Origin: Pseudomonadota bacterium
Lineage (GTDB): Bacteria > Pseudomonadota > Alphaproteobacteria > Acetobacterales > Acetobacteraceae
Direction of reading: 5' to 3'
DNA length: 19,044 nucleotides
NCBI GenBank assembly: GCA_021805485.1
Contig: JAJZFF010000429.1
Location: forward strand, 1-19,044
Under the pieces are notes generated by a model. The model worked only from the letters and a program-made list of their open reading frames with translations. It ran no database searches and was not told the origin of the DNA. Position numbers and translations under genes: made by a program. This document shows positions 18,029-19,044 of the stretch, piece by piece (position 1 is the first letter of the stretch; each line of letters starts with the position of its first letter).

Positions 18029-19044
18029 GCCCGCGCGCCCGCACCCTGGTCTATGTCGTCCTCGCCGCGCTCGCGGTCGCCCTCGCCCTCGCCCTGCCGC
18101 TCGGCGAGTACCTCGTCAAGCTGCTGCTGCAGGCGGCGAGCTACGCCATCGCCGTGCTCGGGCTGACCGTGCTGCTCGGCTATACCGGCCAGATCTCGCT
18201 CGCCCAGGCCGCGTTCTTCGGGCTCGGCGCCTACGGCGTTGCGCTCGGCACCACCACGCTCGGCCTGGGCTTCCTGCCCGCGCTCATTCTCGGCCTCGTG
18301 GTGGCGACGCTGTTCGGCATCGCGCTCGGCTCGTCCACGCTCAAGCTCGGCGGGCATTACCTCGCCATGGTGACGATCAGCTTCCAGCAGATCCTCACCC
18401 TGGTGCTGACCAACTGGATCAGCGTCACCGGCGGGCCGGACGGCATCCGCAACATCGGCCGCCCGCATCTGCCGGGCATCGATTTCGAGAACAACCAGGT
18501 CTATCTCGCCGCCTGCCTCGTGGTGCTGTTCGCCGTCGGCGGCCTGGTCGCGGTGCTGAAATCGCGCCGGCTGGGGCTGGCGATGCAGGCCGTGCGCGAC
18601 AACGAGCTCGCCGCCGGCGTCGTCGGCATCAACACGTTCCGCGTCAAGATCATCGCCTTCGCGCTGAGCGCGCTGCTCGGCGGGCTCGGCGGCGGCCTTT
18701 TCGCCGGCGCCTTCCGCTACATCAGCCCCGACCAGTTCGCCTTCGACGATTCGGTGGTGCTGCTCACCATGGTCCTGCTCGGCGGCGGCGAGGCGGCGGT
18801 GGGCGCGACCATCGGCGCCGGGCTGCTCATTCTGTTGCCGGAATGGCTGCGCTTCCTCAAGCAGTTCTACCTCGCCGTCTATGGCGCGGCGGTGATCCTC
18901 ATCATGGTGTTCCTGCCCGGGGGCATCTGGGGCCTGTTCAGCCGGCACCGCGTCTGGACGCCGGCCGCGCCGGTCGGCCCGCTGGAGCTGGACATCGAGG
19001 CCGCGGGCGGCACGCTGCTCTCGGTGCGCGGCCTGGCCAAGCAT
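18025..19044 (+). CDS. LivM-type permease fused to the start of a LivG-type ATPase (cut by window edge)
   Basis: Open without a stop for all 340 codons to the window end. Residues 1-310 are a LivM-type permease: GLTVLLGYTGQISLAQAAFF, LKLGGHYLAMVTISFQQILT, the loop LGLAMQAVRDNELAAGVVGI, YISPDQFAFDDSVVLLTMVL and the end FLPGGIWGLFSRH. The frame then continues through WTPAAPVGPLELDIEAAGG into TLLSVRGLAKH, which looks like the first beta strand of a LivG ATPase (LLxVRGLxKxFGG). A single LivM-LivG chain is therefore likely, as known in other alphaproteobacteria, but Walker A lies outside the window. ATG 18025 overlaps the LivH stop (ATGA). Confidence 0.88.
   Translation, partial: MSPRARTLVYVVLAALAVALALALPLGEYLVKLLLQAASYAIAVLGLTVLLGYTGQISLAQAAFFGLGAYGVALGTTTLGLGFLPALILGLVVATLFGIALGSSTLKLGGHYLAMVTISFQQILTLVLTNWISVTGGPDGIRNIGRPHLPGIDFENNQVYLAACLVVLFAVGGLVAVLKSRRLGLAMQAVRDNELAAGVVGINTFRVKIIAFALSALLGGLGGGLFAGAFRYISPDQFAFDDSVVLLTMVLLGGGEAAVGATIGAGLLILLPEWLRFLKQFYLAVYGAAVILIMVFLPGGIWGLFSRHRVWTPAAPVGPLELDIEAAGGTLLSVRGLAKH

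Noticed and set aside
17920..19044. 374-codon minus-strand open frame at the right edge
   Set aside because: Antisense to the LivM-LivG frame, which has clear membrane helices and family motifs and runs unbroken on the plus strand.

Overview
The window is GC-rich (roughly 70%) bacterial DNA with alphaproteobacterial character. The signs are a FixL-FixJ-FixK oxygen-response cascade with a haem-PAS FixL, FixK-type boxes (TTGAT-N4-GTCAA), class I polyhydroxyalkanoate (PHA) metabolism, a urea-type urt transporter and branched-chain amide/amino acid ABC genes. The order fixL-fixJ-small receiver-fixK resembles what I recall of Bradyrhizobium. A Hyphomicrobiales-like bacterium is my best guess; no species call is justified.

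Layout. (1) 1-1713, minus strand: urtB (cut by the left edge) and urtA of a urea ABC transporter, separated by a strong hairpin. (2) 1714-1955: a divergent control region with several dyads and repeats. (3) 1956-6253, plus strand: a very large sensor fusing an NCS1-type purine/cytosine/allantoin permease, a cysteine cluster, a histidine kinase and a receiver, overlapped by ATGA with a LuxR-type response regulator. (4) 6269-9830, minus strand: fixL, fixJ (TTG start), a receiver-only protein with a cysteine-rich N-terminus, and a fixK-type Crp/Fnr regulator. (5) 9936-15843, plus strand: a FixK box, then PHA synthase, a MaoC-phosphotransacylase fusion, acetate kinase, a second FixK box with a structured leader, a phasin-like protein and a FabI-type enoyl-ACP reductase. 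(6) 15958 to the right edge, plus strand: a liv-type ABC transporter: binding protein, LivH permease, and a LivM permease that runs into the start of a LivG ATPase in one open frame and leaves the window.

How they may work together. The NCS1-kinase and its LuxR partner probably sense a nitrogenous compound (a nucleobase, hydantoin, allantoin or urea-related molecule) and control the divergent urt operon. The second circuit is better supported: FixL senses O2, FixJ is its partner, FixK is the relay, and two near-consensus FixK boxes sit at the expected distance ahead of the PHA/acetyl-phosphate genes. This suggests that low oxygen directs acetyl-CoA into polymer and into acetate with ATP formation. 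The least familiar parts are the NCS1/Cys-cluster sensor, a FixL whose two PAS domains both keep the haem-ligand histidine, the cysteine-rich receiver lacking its switch threonine, and the internal FixK promoter with its 74-nt hairpin before the phasin.
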